Assembly: GCA_963771655.1 (NCBI GenBank)
Contig: CAVYUG010000001.1
Coordinates: 372,001-436,000 of the forward strand
Origin: JAWVFM01 sp963771655
GTDB taxonomy: Bacteria; Actinomycetota; Thermoleophilia; Solirubrobacterales; 70-9
Reading direction: 5' to 3'
Length of the DNA: 64,000 bases
The notes below the pieces were generated by a model. It saw nothing but the letters and a program-made list of their open reading frames with translations, made no database searches and was not told where the DNA came from. Made by a program: the position numbers and the translations under genes. Below are positions 52,096 to 60,219 of the stretch, in pieces; within the stretch, counting starts at the first letter, position 1; each line of letters opens with the position of its first letter.

Positions 52096-53475
52096 CTACT
52101 CGGCTCCGGGTGTCCACAACGCCCCCTCCCCCGCCTCGGCGCGCTCCTTCTCCGGCGTCCAGATCGCCTCCCGGGCCGCCGCCTGCTCGACGGGGATCGG
52201 CTTCGCCGCCTCGACGACGAGATCAGCGGCCTTTCGCATGCGGAGCTCATCGCGAAGCAGCGTGTCGCGCCCGGTTTCGCGCAGGCGGGAAAGGAGCTTT
52301 TCCGGGGCGTTCTCGCCCTCGCCGGGGCCGAGGGCCTCGATCAGCTCATCGTCCGACACCTCGATCTCCTCCGCGTCGGCGATCGCGGCGAGCGTTGCCT
52401 CGCGCCGCAGCGCCGTGCGGGCCTCTTCCTCGGCCTCGGTCACGAACTCCTCGCGCGTCTTCCCGGCCATCTGCAGATACGCGGCGGGATCGAGACCGCG
52501 GCCCTGGAGCTGGCGTTCGAAACGCTCCCACATCTCATGCGCTCGCGCGTGGACGATGTCGTCGGGAAGCTCGACGTCGGTCTGCGCGGCGGCGGCATCG
52601 ACGGCCGCCTCGCGGAACTGGGCGTCGGCCCGACGCTCGAGCGCCGCCCCTATCTGCGAGGAGACCTCGTCCCGCAGCTCCTCGAGGGTCTCGAACTCCG
52701 ATGCCTCGCCCGCGAATTCGTCGTTCAGGTCCGGCAGCTTCTTCTCCCGCACCTCCTTGAGCGTCACGGCGAACTTCGCCGGCTTGCCCGCCAGCTCTTC
52801 CGGCCGGTGATCATCGGGGAACGTGAGCTCGACCTCGAGCTCGTCGCCCAGCGAGGCGCCTATCAGGGCGTCCTTCATCTCCTTCAGGAGGCCCTCGTCG
52901 CCGAGGTCGACCATGAGGTCGCGCGCCGAGCCGCCCTCGAACGGCTCGCCGTCGACGGTCCCCTCGTAGTCGATCACCGCCAGGTCACCCTCCACGGCGG
53001 GACGGTCGACGGGACTGACGCTCGCGAGCCCCTCGCGGAGGCGGTCCAGCTCGCCGGCGACCGCTTCGTCGGGCACCTCGACCTCGGGCCTGCCGACCTC
53101 GAGCCCCTTGTAGTCGCCCACGCGGGCACCGGGGCGCACACCGACCTCGAACGAGAACTCCAGCTCGCCTCCCGCCTCGGGAAGGTTGGCCACATCGAGC
53201 TTCGGGTCGCCGACGGGCGTGATGCCCGCCTCCAGCAGCGCCCGCTCATACCACTCGGGAAGAGCGTCCCGCAGCGCCTGCTCCAGGACCGCTTCGCGGC
53301 CGACGCGCTGGACCACGATCTCAGCCGGGACCTTGCCGCGGCGAAAGCCCGGGATCTTCATCTCGCGACCGAGCTGCCGGGCTGTGCGCTCGATTCGCTT
53401 CGTGACGGCGTCCGCCTCGACGCCGACATCGACGCGCACGCGGCTGTCGGCGAGCTCGGTTACTGAGGTGCGCAT
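52096..53475 (-). CDS. tig: Trigger factor
   Basis: Trigger factor is the ribosome-bound chaperone. The 459-residue product has the ribosome-binding signature IPGFRRGKVPAEIVVQRVG, the FKBP-type PPIase domain (EGDLAVIDYEGTVDGEPFEG, GASLGDELEVELTFPDDHRP) and the helical C-terminal chaperone domain. The end (AKPIPVEQAAAREAIWTPEK) is typical. It heads a tig-clpP-clpX run. Confidence 0.96.
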   Translation of the reverse strand: MRTSVTELADSRVRVDVGVEADAVTKRIERTARQLGREMKIPGFRRGKVPAEIVVQRVGREAVLEQALRDALPEWYERALLEAGITPVGDPKLDVANLPEAGGELEFSFEVGVRPGARVGDYKGLEVGRPEVEVPDEAVAGELDRLREGLASVSPVDRPAVEGDLAVIDYEGTVDGEPFEGGSARDLMVDLGDEGLLKEMKDALIGASLGDELEVELTFPDDHRPEELAGKPAKFAVTLKEVREKKLPDLNDEFAGEASEFETLEELRDEVSSQIGAALERRADAQFREAAVDAAAAQTDVELPDDIVHARAHEMWERFERQLQGRGLDPAAYLQMAGKTREEFVTEAEEEARTALRREATLAAIADAEEIEVSDDELIEALGPGEGENAPEKLLSRLRETGRDTLLRDELRMRKAADLVVEAAKPIPVEQAAAREAIWTPEKERAEAGEGALWTPGAE

Positions 53476-53511
53476 TCCACGCGCAACGTTAGTGGGCGCG
53501 TGAGCGCCGCC

Positions 53512-53622
53512 TCAGTCCTCGCGCTGAGGCCGGCGGGTCGCCGCCCGCCACAGCGCAACCGAGAGCTCGGCGAAGAACCCCGCGAGGCGGGCGAGCGGGC
53601 CGGTCACGAGCCAGGCGCCCAC
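53512..53622 (-). CDS. Possible small membrane protein (36 aa)
   Basis: The minus strand encodes about 36 residues (VGAWLVTGPLARLAGFFAEL ... ATRRPQRED) with one hydrophobic stretch and a basic end, 13 bp after the ctaG stop. There is no clear ribosome-binding site. It may be translated together with ctaG, but the evidence is only hydrophobicity and position. Confidence 0.25.
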   Translation of the reverse strand: MGAWLVTGPLARLAGFFAELSVALWRAATRRPQRED

Positions 53623-53635
53623 TCGGTCGCGCGCG

Positions 53636-54520
53636 CTAGTGCCCACCGGCGGCCCTGATGCGCTCCTCGAGAAGCGCCGCCTGGCCCGCGGCGACGGCCC
53701 GCGCCGCCCGGCGCTCGTCGAGCGGGAAGCCGGATGCGTCGGCGAGGTCGAGCAGGCGCTGGCGCTGCTCGACCTCGCGCGCGGCCCGGAAGAAGAGCCA
53801 GGCGATCACCGCGAGGGTGAGGAGCATCCCCTCTCCCATCATGATCGCGCCGGCGATCCCCTGGTCGGTCAGCGGCGAGATGCCGTGCGCTGCCTCGCCG
53901 TGGTCGTAGCGGGGGTAGAAGGCGGTGCCCGACCAGATGAGGACGTTGCCGAACGCCGTCGTGAAGAGCCGCACGACGACGACGTAGGCGAGGGGCGCGG
54001 CGTTCCGCCACCAGGTCGGCTTCGGCAGCGGGCCGAACACCGGCATCCACATCAGCATCCCGAAGGCGATGAAGCATGCGTGCATCAGCGCGTGAAGCGG
54101 CGGATAGTCGATGACGCCGTCGTAGAGGAACGGCAGGTGCCAGAAGACGAGGTCGATGGCCCAGAGCGGGAAGGCGATCCACGGAAGGGAGAGGAACTGG
54201 AGCCAATGGAGGCCGCGGATCTTCAGGATCGGCTGCAGGATGGGGCCGGTCAGCCCGATCACGAGAAAGAGCGCCGCGAGGTCGCCGATCATCAGGTGCT
54301 CGACCATGTGCATGTAGACGACCTCATCCGCGAGGCGGGCAATCGGCGTGAACAGCGCGATGAGGATCAGCGTCAACCCGGCCGCGAACGCCAGCCGGCG
54401 CGCCGGCGGCACGGGGGTTCCGCGCTTCGCCAACGTCTGGGCGCGCTTGGCGTAGGCCAGGCCTGCGAGGGGAACCGGGAGGAGCTCTAGCAGCCCGCCG
54501 AGCAGCGAGGACGCGTCCAC
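53636..54520 (-). CDS. ctaG: CtaG-type (caa3) membrane protein
   Basis: The 294-residue product has seven predicted membrane helices and the caa3_CtaG pattern: VVYMHMVEHLMIGDLAALFL with conserved His, GLHWLQFLSLPWIAFPLWAIDLVFWHLPFL (cited by LPWIAFPLWAIDLVFWHLPF), YPPLHALMHACFIAFGMLMW and VVVVRLFTTAFGNVLIW. CtaG of this type helps insert copper into caa3 cytochrome oxidase. No oxidase genes are in the window. GTG 54520 starts it, 19 bp after corA. Confidence 0.85.
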   Translation of the reverse strand: MDASSLLGGLLELLPVPLAGLAYAKRAQTLAKRGTPVPPARRLAFAAGLTLILIALFTPIARLADEVVYMHMVEHLMIGDLAALFLVIGLTGPILQPILKIRGLHWLQFLSLPWIAFPLWAIDLVFWHLPFLYDGVIDYPPLHALMHACFIAFGMLMWMPVFGPLPKPTWWRNAAPLAYVVVVRLFTTAFGNVLIWSGTAFYPRYDHGEAAHGISPLTDQGIAGAIMMGEGMLLTLAVIAWLFFRAAREVEQRQRLLDLADASGFPLDERRAARAVAAGQAALLEERIRAAGGH

Positions 54521-54539
54521 GCAGTCGATGGTAGATGGC

Positions 54540-55514
54540 TCAAAGCCACCCGATCCGCTTGAAGAAGCGGTGCAGCACGAGCGTCGCGGCCAGCATCGTC
54601 AGCAGCGCGAGCGGATAGCCGATCGGCGAGCGAAGCTCGGGCATGTGCTCGAAGTTCATGCCCCAGATCGAAGCGAAGAACGTGGGCACCGCGATGATCG
54701 CCGCCCACGCCGAGATCGCCTGGACAACCTCGTTCTGCCGCACGCTCACAAGCGCGAGGTTCGCCTCCAGAACCGAGGTGAGGAGCTCACGCTGCGCCAT
54801 CACCTGCTCGTCGACTCGCCGGGCGTGGTCGGCGACGTCGCGATAGAACGGGCGCAGCTCGTCGGGAATGCCTGCGTACGCGCCGCGCTCGAGAAGCTCG
54901 AGGGGGACGAGCAGGGGCGCGATCGCGCGATGGAACTCGATCACCTCGCGCTTCAGGAAGTAGATGCGCTCCGCCGAGTCGCCCCCCTCGCCGAAGATCG
55001 CCTGCTCGACCTCCTCGATGTCCGACTCGATGCCCTTCGCCACCGGCTCGTAGTCGTCGACGACCTGGTCGAGCACGGCCCACCCGACGGCCGCCACGCC
55101 GAGCTTCATCAGCTCCTTGTGCTGAGTCTGCAGCCTCTCGCGAGCACCCGTAAGCGGGCTCGCCTCCCCGTGGCGGGCGGAAACAGCGTAGCCGGACCCG
55201 AGGAACAGGTCGATCTCGCCGAAATGGACTCGCTCCTCCTCCTCGTCGTACCGGGCGGTCTTCAGAACGAGAAAGAAGCTCCCGTCGTACTCCTCGAGCT
55301 TCGGGCGCTGATGCTCGCGACCGGCGTCCTCGACGGCAAGCTCAGGTAGGTCGAACTCCTTCGCGACCGTCGCAAGCTCCTCGTCGGTCGGATGGAGCAG
55401 GCCCACCCAGACGAAGCCGTCGCCGGCGCGCGCGTAGGCGGCGGCGTGCTCGACGTCGAGCGATCCCTCGTGCTGGCGGACGCCGTCCCGGTAGTGGGCG
55501 CAGTCGACTATCAC
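54540..55514 (-). CDS. corA: CorA-family magnesium transporter
   Basis: The 324-residue product has a large cytoplasmic domain (FVWVGLLHPTDEELATVAKE, LDQVVDDYEPVAKGIESDIE) and two C-terminal membrane helices carrying the selectivity motif GMN in SIWGMNFEHMPELRSPIGYP. CorA forms pentameric Mg2+ channels. It is probably co-transcribed with ctaG. Confidence 0.94.
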   Translation of the reverse strand: MIVDCAHYRDGVRQHEGSLDVEHAAAYARAGDGFVWVGLLHPTDEELATVAKEFDLPELAVEDAGREHQRPKLEEYDGSFFLVLKTARYDEEEERVHFGEIDLFLGSGYAVSARHGEASPLTGARERLQTQHKELMKLGVAAVGWAVLDQVVDDYEPVAKGIESDIEEVEQAIFGEGGDSAERIYFLKREVIEFHRAIAPLLVPLELLERGAYAGIPDELRPFYRDVADHARRVDEQVMAQRELLTSVLEANLALVSVRQNEVVQAISAWAAIIAVPTFFASIWGMNFEHMPELRSPIGYPLALLTMLAATLVLHRFFKRIGWL

Positions 55515-55577
55515 GGCTGATCGCCGCGTCTTTTGACCCGCGGGCCACCCCTCCTGCCCGAGAACGCGCTCGTGCGC

Positions 55578-56186
55578 TCAGCGCGCCACGGCCGCGGTGC
55601 GATCTCGCTGGTAGCCCTCGGCCTCGGCTCTCAGGGCCGCCGCGAGATCGCTGCCGGGAAGAGCGCGCTCCGCCATCGCCGCGTCCTCGAGCCACAGGCG
55701 GGCGCGGAGGTCGAGGGGAGCGGTGAACCGCTCCGCCGCGCGTTCGCCGATCGCCGCGTAGAGACCGCGCATGTCGCGGAGGTTCGACAGCTTGTCGGCG
55801 GTGTAGACGGCGACGGCCTCGGGACCCGCGGCCTCGACCCGGTCGCGATGCTCAGCCTTGCGCTGCTCATAGTCGTCGATCGATTCGTCCTCGGTGAGGG
55901 CGGAGACGATCTGGGCCACCCTCGAGCCGAACTGGCTCGCGATCTCCGAGAGGTCGATCTCGGAGTCCTCCACCACGTCGTGAAGGAGCGCCGCGGCGAC
56001 CACCTCCTCGTCGAACCCGGCCTCCTCGACCAGCTGCGCGACCCGCAGCGGGTGCGTCATATACGGCGCTCCGTTGTCCTTTCGCTGCTGGCCCTCGTGG
56101 GCCCCGTGGGCGAGGTCGTACGAATCCGAGAGGAGTGGCGAGGAGCCGATGAGCTCGTCGGCGCCGGCGATGGGCGGCTCGGACAT
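55578..56186 (-). CDS. HD-domain hydrolase (RelA/SpoT-HD or MESH1-like)
   Basis: The 202-residue product has an HD domain: YDLAHGAHEGQQRKDNGAPYMTHPLRVAQLV (cited by HEGQQRKDNGAPYMTHPL), the catalytic HD in AAALLHDVVEDSEIDLSEI, and YTADKLSNLRDMRGLYAAIG. This matches the (p)ppGpp hydrolase-like single-domain family. There is no synthetase domain. ATG 56186 is the start; the longer antisense frame is not coding. It diverges from the secreted repeat protein. Confidence 0.88.
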   Translation of the reverse strand: MSEPPIAGADELIGSSPLLSDSYDLAHGAHEGQQRKDNGAPYMTHPLRVAQLVEEAGFDEEVVAAALLHDVVEDSEIDLSEIASQFGSRVAQIVSALTEDESIDDYEQRKAEHRDRVEAAGPEAVAVYTADKLSNLRDMRGLYAAIGERAAERFTAPLDLRARLWLEDAAMAERALPGSDLAAALRAEAEGYQRDRTAAVAR

Positions 56187-56276
56187 GCGCTCGAATCCTG
56201 CCAATCTCGCTCGCGCTCCGCAAGCCCGTCGGCGATAATCGGCCCTGTTGGCGGCAGAAATGAGGAGGGCGGGAGT

Positions 56277-57089
56277 GTGAGACGGGCTTCGGTGGTGCTG
56301 GTTGGGTCTGCGGCGGCGCTTACGGTCTGGCTGTGTGCCGCCGCGAGCGCGGCGAAGGTCCCCACGGTCGCCACCATCACCAAGACGGCCACCGCCGACG
56401 ACCAGACGCGTGTCGAGGCGAAGTGCCCCACCAGCAGGTTTCCCGTCAGCGGTGGCTACGAGCTCGAGCCGAGCGACGGCGCCTTCGCCATCAACAGCGC
56501 CGAGGGCATCGACCTGGACCGCAAGCGGTGGTCGCTTACCACCATCGCGGGCGGGGGACCCGCGCGGGTCACCTCGCTCGCGTACTGCTCGCCCCTCGCC
56601 CGGAACGTGAAGTTCCGAAGCGATCGGATCGAGCTCAGCACGGCTGATTCCGCGACCATCACGGCGACGTGCAGGCGTGACGAGAGGGTGCTCTCGGGCG
56701 GATACGCCTTCGTCTCCTCGGGCCTGGGGGTCGGGGAGATCCAGGAGTCCTTCCGCGCCGACTCGCGCTCTTGGTCGATCAAGGGGTTCAACGTGAGTGC
56801 GAATCAGGTCCTGATGCTCGCCTTCGCGAACTGCGTTGCGAAGCAGAAGGCCCCGAAGCTGACCACGGAGCAAAATGCGGTGCGCTTCAACGACGAGGGG
56901 GATACCACCGCCTCCGTCGACTGCGGGCGCGGTCGGTACGCGCTTTCCGGCGGGTTCAGGATCCCAGACCCCGCGGGGCTTGTTTCGGAGAGCATGCGGG
57001 ACGGCACGAGGGGCTGGCGCGTCACCGCGGGCGGAATCTCGGGCCGCGACGACGACCTCACGGTGCTCGCTTACTGCGCGCGCAAGTGA
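56277..57089 (+). CDS. Secreted triple-repeat protein of unknown function
   Basis: The 270-residue product has a signal peptide (VVLVGSAAALTVWLCAAASA) and three ~75-residue repeats. Each starts with Thr/Ser-rich strand and Cys, has a SGGY or SGGF turn, then an aromatic Trp strand and ends with AYC or FANC. Repeat 1 has CPTSRFPVSGGYELEPSD, repeat 2 has CRRDERVLSGGYAFVSSG, and repeat 3 has CGRGRYALSGGFRIPDPA. This looks like a disulfide-bonded beta-repeat. GTG 56277 has GGAGGGCGGGAGT upstream. No function is known. Confidence 0.7.
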   Translation: MRRASVVLVGSAAALTVWLCAAASAAKVPTVATITKTATADDQTRVEAKCPTSRFPVSGGYELEPSDGAFAINSAEGIDLDRKRWSLTTIAGGGPARVTSLAYCSPLARNVKFRSDRIELSTADSATITATCRRDERVLSGGYAFVSSGLGVGEIQESFRADSRSWSIKGFNVSANQVLMLAFANCVAKQKAPKLTTEQNAVRFNDEGDTTASVDCGRGRYALSGGFRIPDPAGLVSESMRDGTRGWRVTAGGISGRDDDLTVLAYCARK

Positions 57090-57121
57090 GCGACGAGGTG
57101 ATGCCCCGATCGAAGGCCCCT

Positions 57122-57160
57122 TTGGCGCCTTTTGGGTTCATCGCACCCATAAAGCGCCAA
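57122..57160. terminator. Bidirectional hairpin between convergent genes
   Basis: TTGGCGCCTTTTGGGT (57122-57137) pairs with ACCCATAAAGCGCCAA (57145-57160) with two mismatches and a 7-nt loop. It sits between the stops of the secreted triple-repeat gene and the lemA gene, so it can terminate both transcripts. Confidence 0.65.
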
Positions 57161-57198
57161 GCGGCATGGCTTTCGCCCCCGTTCGGGGCTGACCCTCC

Positions 57199-57831
57199 CT
57201 AACTCGCGGGGGGCGCGGCGGGTGCGTCCGGGGCCGGTGGCGCCGGCGGGGGCGGTGTTGCGCCCGCGCTCGGCTCGCTGAAGCTCACCTGGACCGGCTC
57301 GCGCTCCGCGGCGTCGGTGATCTCGAAGAACTGGCGGGCCGTGAAGCCGCCCGAGTTGGCGATGAGCGAGTTCGGGAACACCTGGATCTTCGTGTTGTAG
57401 GACTGGACGTTGGAGTTGTAGATCCGTCGTGAGGCCTGGATCTCGTCCTCGATCTCCGTCAGCTCGTTCTGGAGCTTTTGGAAGTTCTCGGTCGCCCGCA
57501 GCTGGGGGTAGTTCTCCGCGACCGCGCGGAGGTCGGTGAGGGCGGCACTGAGCTGGCCCTCCGCCTTCGAGGCCTCGGCCGGCGTCCGCGCCGACATCGC
57601 CTGGGCGCGGGCCTGTGAGGTCTTCTCGAACACCTCGCGCTCGTGGGTCGCGTACCCCTTTACCGTCTCGACGAGGTTGGGCACCAGGTCGTGACGCCGC
57701 TTGAGCTGGACGTCGATTCCGGACCACGCTTCATCGACGCGGTTGCGGGCGCCGACCATCGAGTTCCTCTCGAGCAGCCAGTAGAGCGCGAGCAGGACGA
57801 CCACGCCGATGACGATGTAGAGGACAACCAT
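57199..57831 (-). CDS. lemA: LemA family protein
   Basis: The 210-residue product is a LemA protein with an N-terminal membrane anchor (VVLYIVIGVVVLLALYWLLE) and the helical LemA domain: NRVDEAWSGIDVQLKRRHDL, VKGYATHEREVFEKTSQARA and SRRIYNSNVQSYNTKIQVFP. The C-terminus is Pro/Ala-rich. LemA proteins are of unclear function. It lies 39 bp after the HTH regulator, probably in one transcript. Confidence 0.93.
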   Translation of the reverse strand: MVVLYIVIGVVVLLALYWLLERNSMVGARNRVDEAWSGIDVQLKRRHDLVPNLVETVKGYATHEREVFEKTSQARAQAMSARTPAEASKAEGQLSAALTDLRAVAENYPQLRATENFQKLQNELTEIEDEIQASRRIYNSNVQSYNTKIQVFPNSLIANSGGFTARQFFEITDAAEREPVQVSFSEPSAGATPPPPAPPAPDAPAAPPAS

Positions 57832-57870
57832 TCCAGTGAGCTCCTTCGCTTGGGTAGTCGGGTAGTTCTA

Positions 57871-58392
57871 CTAGCTATCCCGGCCGTCCGCCGGATTCTC
57901 GTCGCCTTCGAGTACCCCGAGCCGGCGGAGCGCCGCCTCGGCCAGCTCCTTCGAGAGGCCGCCGGCTCCCGCCGCGTCGGCGCGGCCGAGCTCGTAGGCC
58001 AGCGCGGGCACGTCGGCGCGCGCGATCGCCGCCTCGATCAGCTCCGCGTAACCGGCGCCCTCCCGGCCGCCGGCCGTGAGCTCGCGGAGCTCGGCGAGCG
58101 TGCTCTCGCGCGGGGCGAGCGCCGGCGCGGGGGGCGTCGCCGGCCCGACGTCGAGCCGCGCCGGTCCCGCCGCCTGTGCCTGGCCGCTCGGCGTGTAGCT
58201 CTCGGCGAGCGCGCCGGAGCGTCGCAGCCGCTCGATGATCTGGTAGACGGCGGCGCGGGAGACGCCCATGTCGAAGGCGATCTTCTTTACGGGCATCCCC
58301 CACTCGAGACGCTCGAGAACCTCGGTCTGGCGCTTCGTCAACCCGTCGCGCAGCGATGGTTGACCCTGTGGCTTGACAGCTTTACTTGACAT
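57871..58392 (-). CDS. HTH transcriptional regulator
   Basis: The 173-residue product has a helix-turn-helix at residues about 18-60: LTKRQTEVLERLEWGMPVKK followed by IAFDMGVSRAAVYQIIERLR. This is a sigma-region-4 or LuxR-like HTH. The C-terminal part is Ala/Gly/Glu-rich without a recognised sensor domain. The ATG at 58392 lies in a cluster of CTTGACA/TGTCAAG repeats, which suggests autoregulation. It follows ogt by 32 bp. Confidence 0.75.
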   Translation of the reverse strand: MSSKAVKPQGQPSLRDGLTKRQTEVLERLEWGMPVKKIAFDMGVSRAAVYQIIERLRRSGALAESYTPSGQAQAAGPARLDVGPATPPAPALAPRESTLAELRELTAGGREGAGYAELIEAAIARADVPALAYELGRADAAGAGGLSKELAEAALRRLGVLEGDENPADGRDS

Positions 58393-58429
58393 ACCTTGAC
58401 GCTATCAAGGTGTCAAGGCATCTGTCAAG
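58385..58429 (-). promoter_or_regulatory. Operator-like repeat cluster in front of the HTH regulator
   Basis: In 45 bp there are CTTGACA (58385-58391), the inverted repeat CCTTGA-cgcta-TCAAGG (58394-58410), TGTCAAGG (58411-58418) and TGTCAAG (58423-58429). On the minus strand the last two read TTGACA, the -35 consensus. The cluster spans the ogt stop and the regulator start codon. It likely binds a regulator, most simply the HTH protein itself. Confidence 0.6.
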
Positions 58430-59060
58430 TTCTCAGCGCGCCCTCCAGCTCGAGCAGGAACCGCTTCATCTCCGGGCCGCCCCCGTAGTTGCCGATCTCT
58501 CCCCCGCTCCGGACGACCCGGTGGCACGGGACGACGATCGGGATCGGGTTCGTCCCGCAGGCGGTGCCGGCGGCGCGAACGGCGCGCGCGTTGCCCGCCC
58601 TCGCCGCGATCTCGCCATAGGTCAGGGTCTCGCCGAAGTCGATGGTGAGAAGCTCATCGAGCACGCGCCGGTAGAACGGACCGTGGGCGAGCGCCATGTC
58701 GATGTCGAGGTCGAACGCCCGCCGCCGGCCGGCGAAGTACTCGTCGAGCTCGCGCCTCGCGCGGTCGACGCGCGCCGGCGCCTCGATGATCCTGGGCGAC
58801 ACCTGCGCGGCGAGTCGCTCGAACGCGCTCTCGCGATCCTCGTTCGGGAGCATCAGGCGCACGAGCCCCCGCTCCGTCGCCGCCACCGTCGCCTCCCCCA
58901 TAGGGGTATCGAGCGACGCGTACGCGACGTCGAGAAGCTGCTCCTGGTCGGCCCGCGCCGCGAGCCAGGCCGTGAGCTCGGTGGCCGGGCCCCGGCGATC
59001 ATCGCTCTGGCCGGCGCCCTTCAGCGCGCCTCGGATGTCGGCTTCGGTGACCTTGTTCAT
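58425..59060 (-). CDS. ogt: Methylated-DNA-protein cysteine methyltransferase with N-terminal extension
   Basis: The 211-residue product removes alkyl groups from O6-alkylguanine. The active site is IPIVVPCHRVVRSGG (PCHRV) and the DNA-binding helix contains ETLTYGEIAARAGNARAVRA; the Arg finger follows. The usual enzyme has about 160-170 residues; this one has some 45 extra N-terminal residues (MNKVTEADIRGALKGAGQSD ... LTAWLAARADQEQLLDVAYA). Its start overlaps the ECF sigma stop (ATGA). The extension may bind the sigma factor (inference). Confidence 0.93.
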   Translation of the reverse strand: MNKVTEADIRGALKGAGQSDDRRGPATELTAWLAARADQEQLLDVAYASLDTPMGEATVAATERGLVRLMLPNEDRESAFERLAAQVSPRIIEAPARVDRARRELDEYFAGRRRAFDLDIDMALAHGPFYRRVLDELLTIDFGETLTYGEIAARAGNARAVRAAGTACGTNPIPIVVPCHRVVRSGGEIGNYGGGPEMKRFLLELEGALRT

Positions 59061-59584
59061 GTGATCGCCTCCTTCAGGGCGGGGCCCATCGCGGATCGCA
59101 GATTGCGAAGGCCGTCATGCACGCGCCGCCGCGCCGCGTCCTCGGAGCATTCGAGGGTCGCGCCGATCTCGCCGTAGCGAAGGTCGACCGCGAAGCGGAG
59201 GACCACGGCAGCACGCTGGCCCTCCGGTAGGCCCGCGACCGCGGTCCAGATCTCGCTGTCGCGAAGGCTCATCCCCTCCTTGCGCGCCCCCCCGAGCCAC
59301 GCCGGCGCGGCGTCGGCCGCCGCCTGGTCGAGAAGCTCCGGCTCTCCCTCGGGGCTCGGCGCCCCGCGGCGCGATCGATGGTGATCGATGGCCTTGTTGC
59401 GCGCGATTTTGAAGAGCCACGCGCGCAAGTTGCCGAGATCCGGGGGCGGATAGGCACGAAGAGCCGAGATGAACGTCTCCTGCAGGCAATCGTCGGCATC
59501 GACCGGGCCGACCGTGCCGCGCAGGAATGCGAGCACGGGCTGGCTGTGCTCGTCGATCAGGGCTTGGAACGGCGGCGTGCTCAT
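59057..59584 (-). CDS. ECF sigma factor linked to ogt
   Basis: The 175-residue product is a sigma-70 ECF factor. Region 2 has VGPVDADDCLQETFISALRA and NLRAWLFKIARNKAIDHHRSR. Region 4 has GLPEGQRAAVVLRFAVDLRYGEIG and ECSEDAARRRVHDGLRNLRSA. ATG 59584 gives MSTPPFQALIDEHSQPVLAF. No classical anti-sigma gene follows; instead ogt overlaps its stop. It probably controls an alkylation-stress response and its own operon. Confidence 0.88.
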   Translation of the reverse strand: MSTPPFQALIDEHSQPVLAFLRGTVGPVDADDCLQETFISALRAYPPPDLGNLRAWLFKIARNKAIDHHRSRRGAPSPEGEPELLDQAAADAAPAWLGGARKEGMSLRDSEIWTAVAGLPEGQRAAVVLRFAVDLRYGEIGATLECSEDAARRRVHDGLRNLRSAMGPALKEAIT

Positions 59585-59680
59585 TCTCCAGGGTGATAAC
59601 GGACCGGGGACCGAATTCGTGAGGTCATCAGTCGAATACGATCGCAAGTCGCAGCTGGGACTCACGGAAGGAGGTTCGAG

Positions 59681-60124
59681 GTGAGAAAGGCGGGCACAGC
59701 TCTGGGCGCGATGACGCTCATCGCGCTGGCGGGGTTCGTGGCGACCGGGCTCGGGGCGCGGGTGATCGCGCTCAGGGCGGTCGAGCGACCCGGTGCGATC
59801 CGGGCCGACATGAGGTTCTCCGACCTCGGCGCGGCGAAGGCCGATGCCGGGCGCCGAAAGGTGCTTTATGGAAGCGCGACGGTCCCGGTGCCGATCGGCG
59901 ACTCGACCGTGACGCTCCGCAAATGCCCGAGGAGGGCGCACGTCATCAACGGGACGCTTGGCGCGCTCCATGGAAACCAGGCCAAGTACCTGACGATCCG
60001 CGGATTCGGGGTCGCGGACAAGGACGCCAAGACCTGGTTCGTGGACGTCAACAACGCAAGCGACACGGTCAACCCGCCCGGGTTCAAGGTCAACGGGATC
60101 GGTTTTATCGTCTGCGAGCGATAG
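59681..60124 (+). CDS. Small secreted protein of unknown function
   Basis: The 147-residue product has an N-terminal hydrophobic segment (ALGAMTLIALAGFVATGLGA), either signal or anchor. The rest contains KVLYGSATVPVPIGDSTVTL, CPRRAHVINGTLGALHGNQ and TWFVDVNNASDTVNPPGFKV with two cysteines, probably beta-rich. GTG 59681 has the strong AAGGAGG upstream. It diverges from the ECF sigma gene over 96 bp with no other gene. No family recognised. Confidence 0.65.
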   Translation: MRKAGTALGAMTLIALAGFVATGLGARVIALRAVERPGAIRADMRFSDLGAAKADAGRRKVLYGSATVPVPIGDSTVTLRKCPRRAHVINGTLGALHGNQAKYLTIRGFGVADKDAKTWFVDVNNASDTVNPPGFKVNGIGFIVCER

Positions 60125-60161
60125 CGCTCCCGCTGTGAACCCCCGCGGCTCCTGACCGGTA

Positions 60162-60198
60162 TCCCGGTCGATCCGCCCGCGAGGGCGGGGTATCGGGA
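60162..60198 (+). terminator. GC-rich hairpin between secreted gene and lipoprotein gene
   Basis: CCGCCC (60173-60178) and GGGCGG (60183-60188) close a GCGA tetraloop; TCCCG (60162-60166) and CGGGA (60194-60198) extend it with an internal bulge. It lies after the stop at 60124 and before the lipoprotein start at 60220. It is a terminator or a leader hairpin; there is no U-tract. Confidence 0.4.
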
Positions 60199-60219
60199 AG
60201 AACGGGAAAGGAGCTCAAC

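Noticed and set aside
55533..56276. Upstream extension of the secreted triple-repeat frame
   Set aside because: It is antisense to the HD hydrolase; GTG 56277 has a good ribosome-binding site and starts a signal peptide.
56187..56873. N-terminal extension of the HD hydrolase frame
   Set aside because: It is antisense to the secreted triple-repeat gene and lacks any domain.
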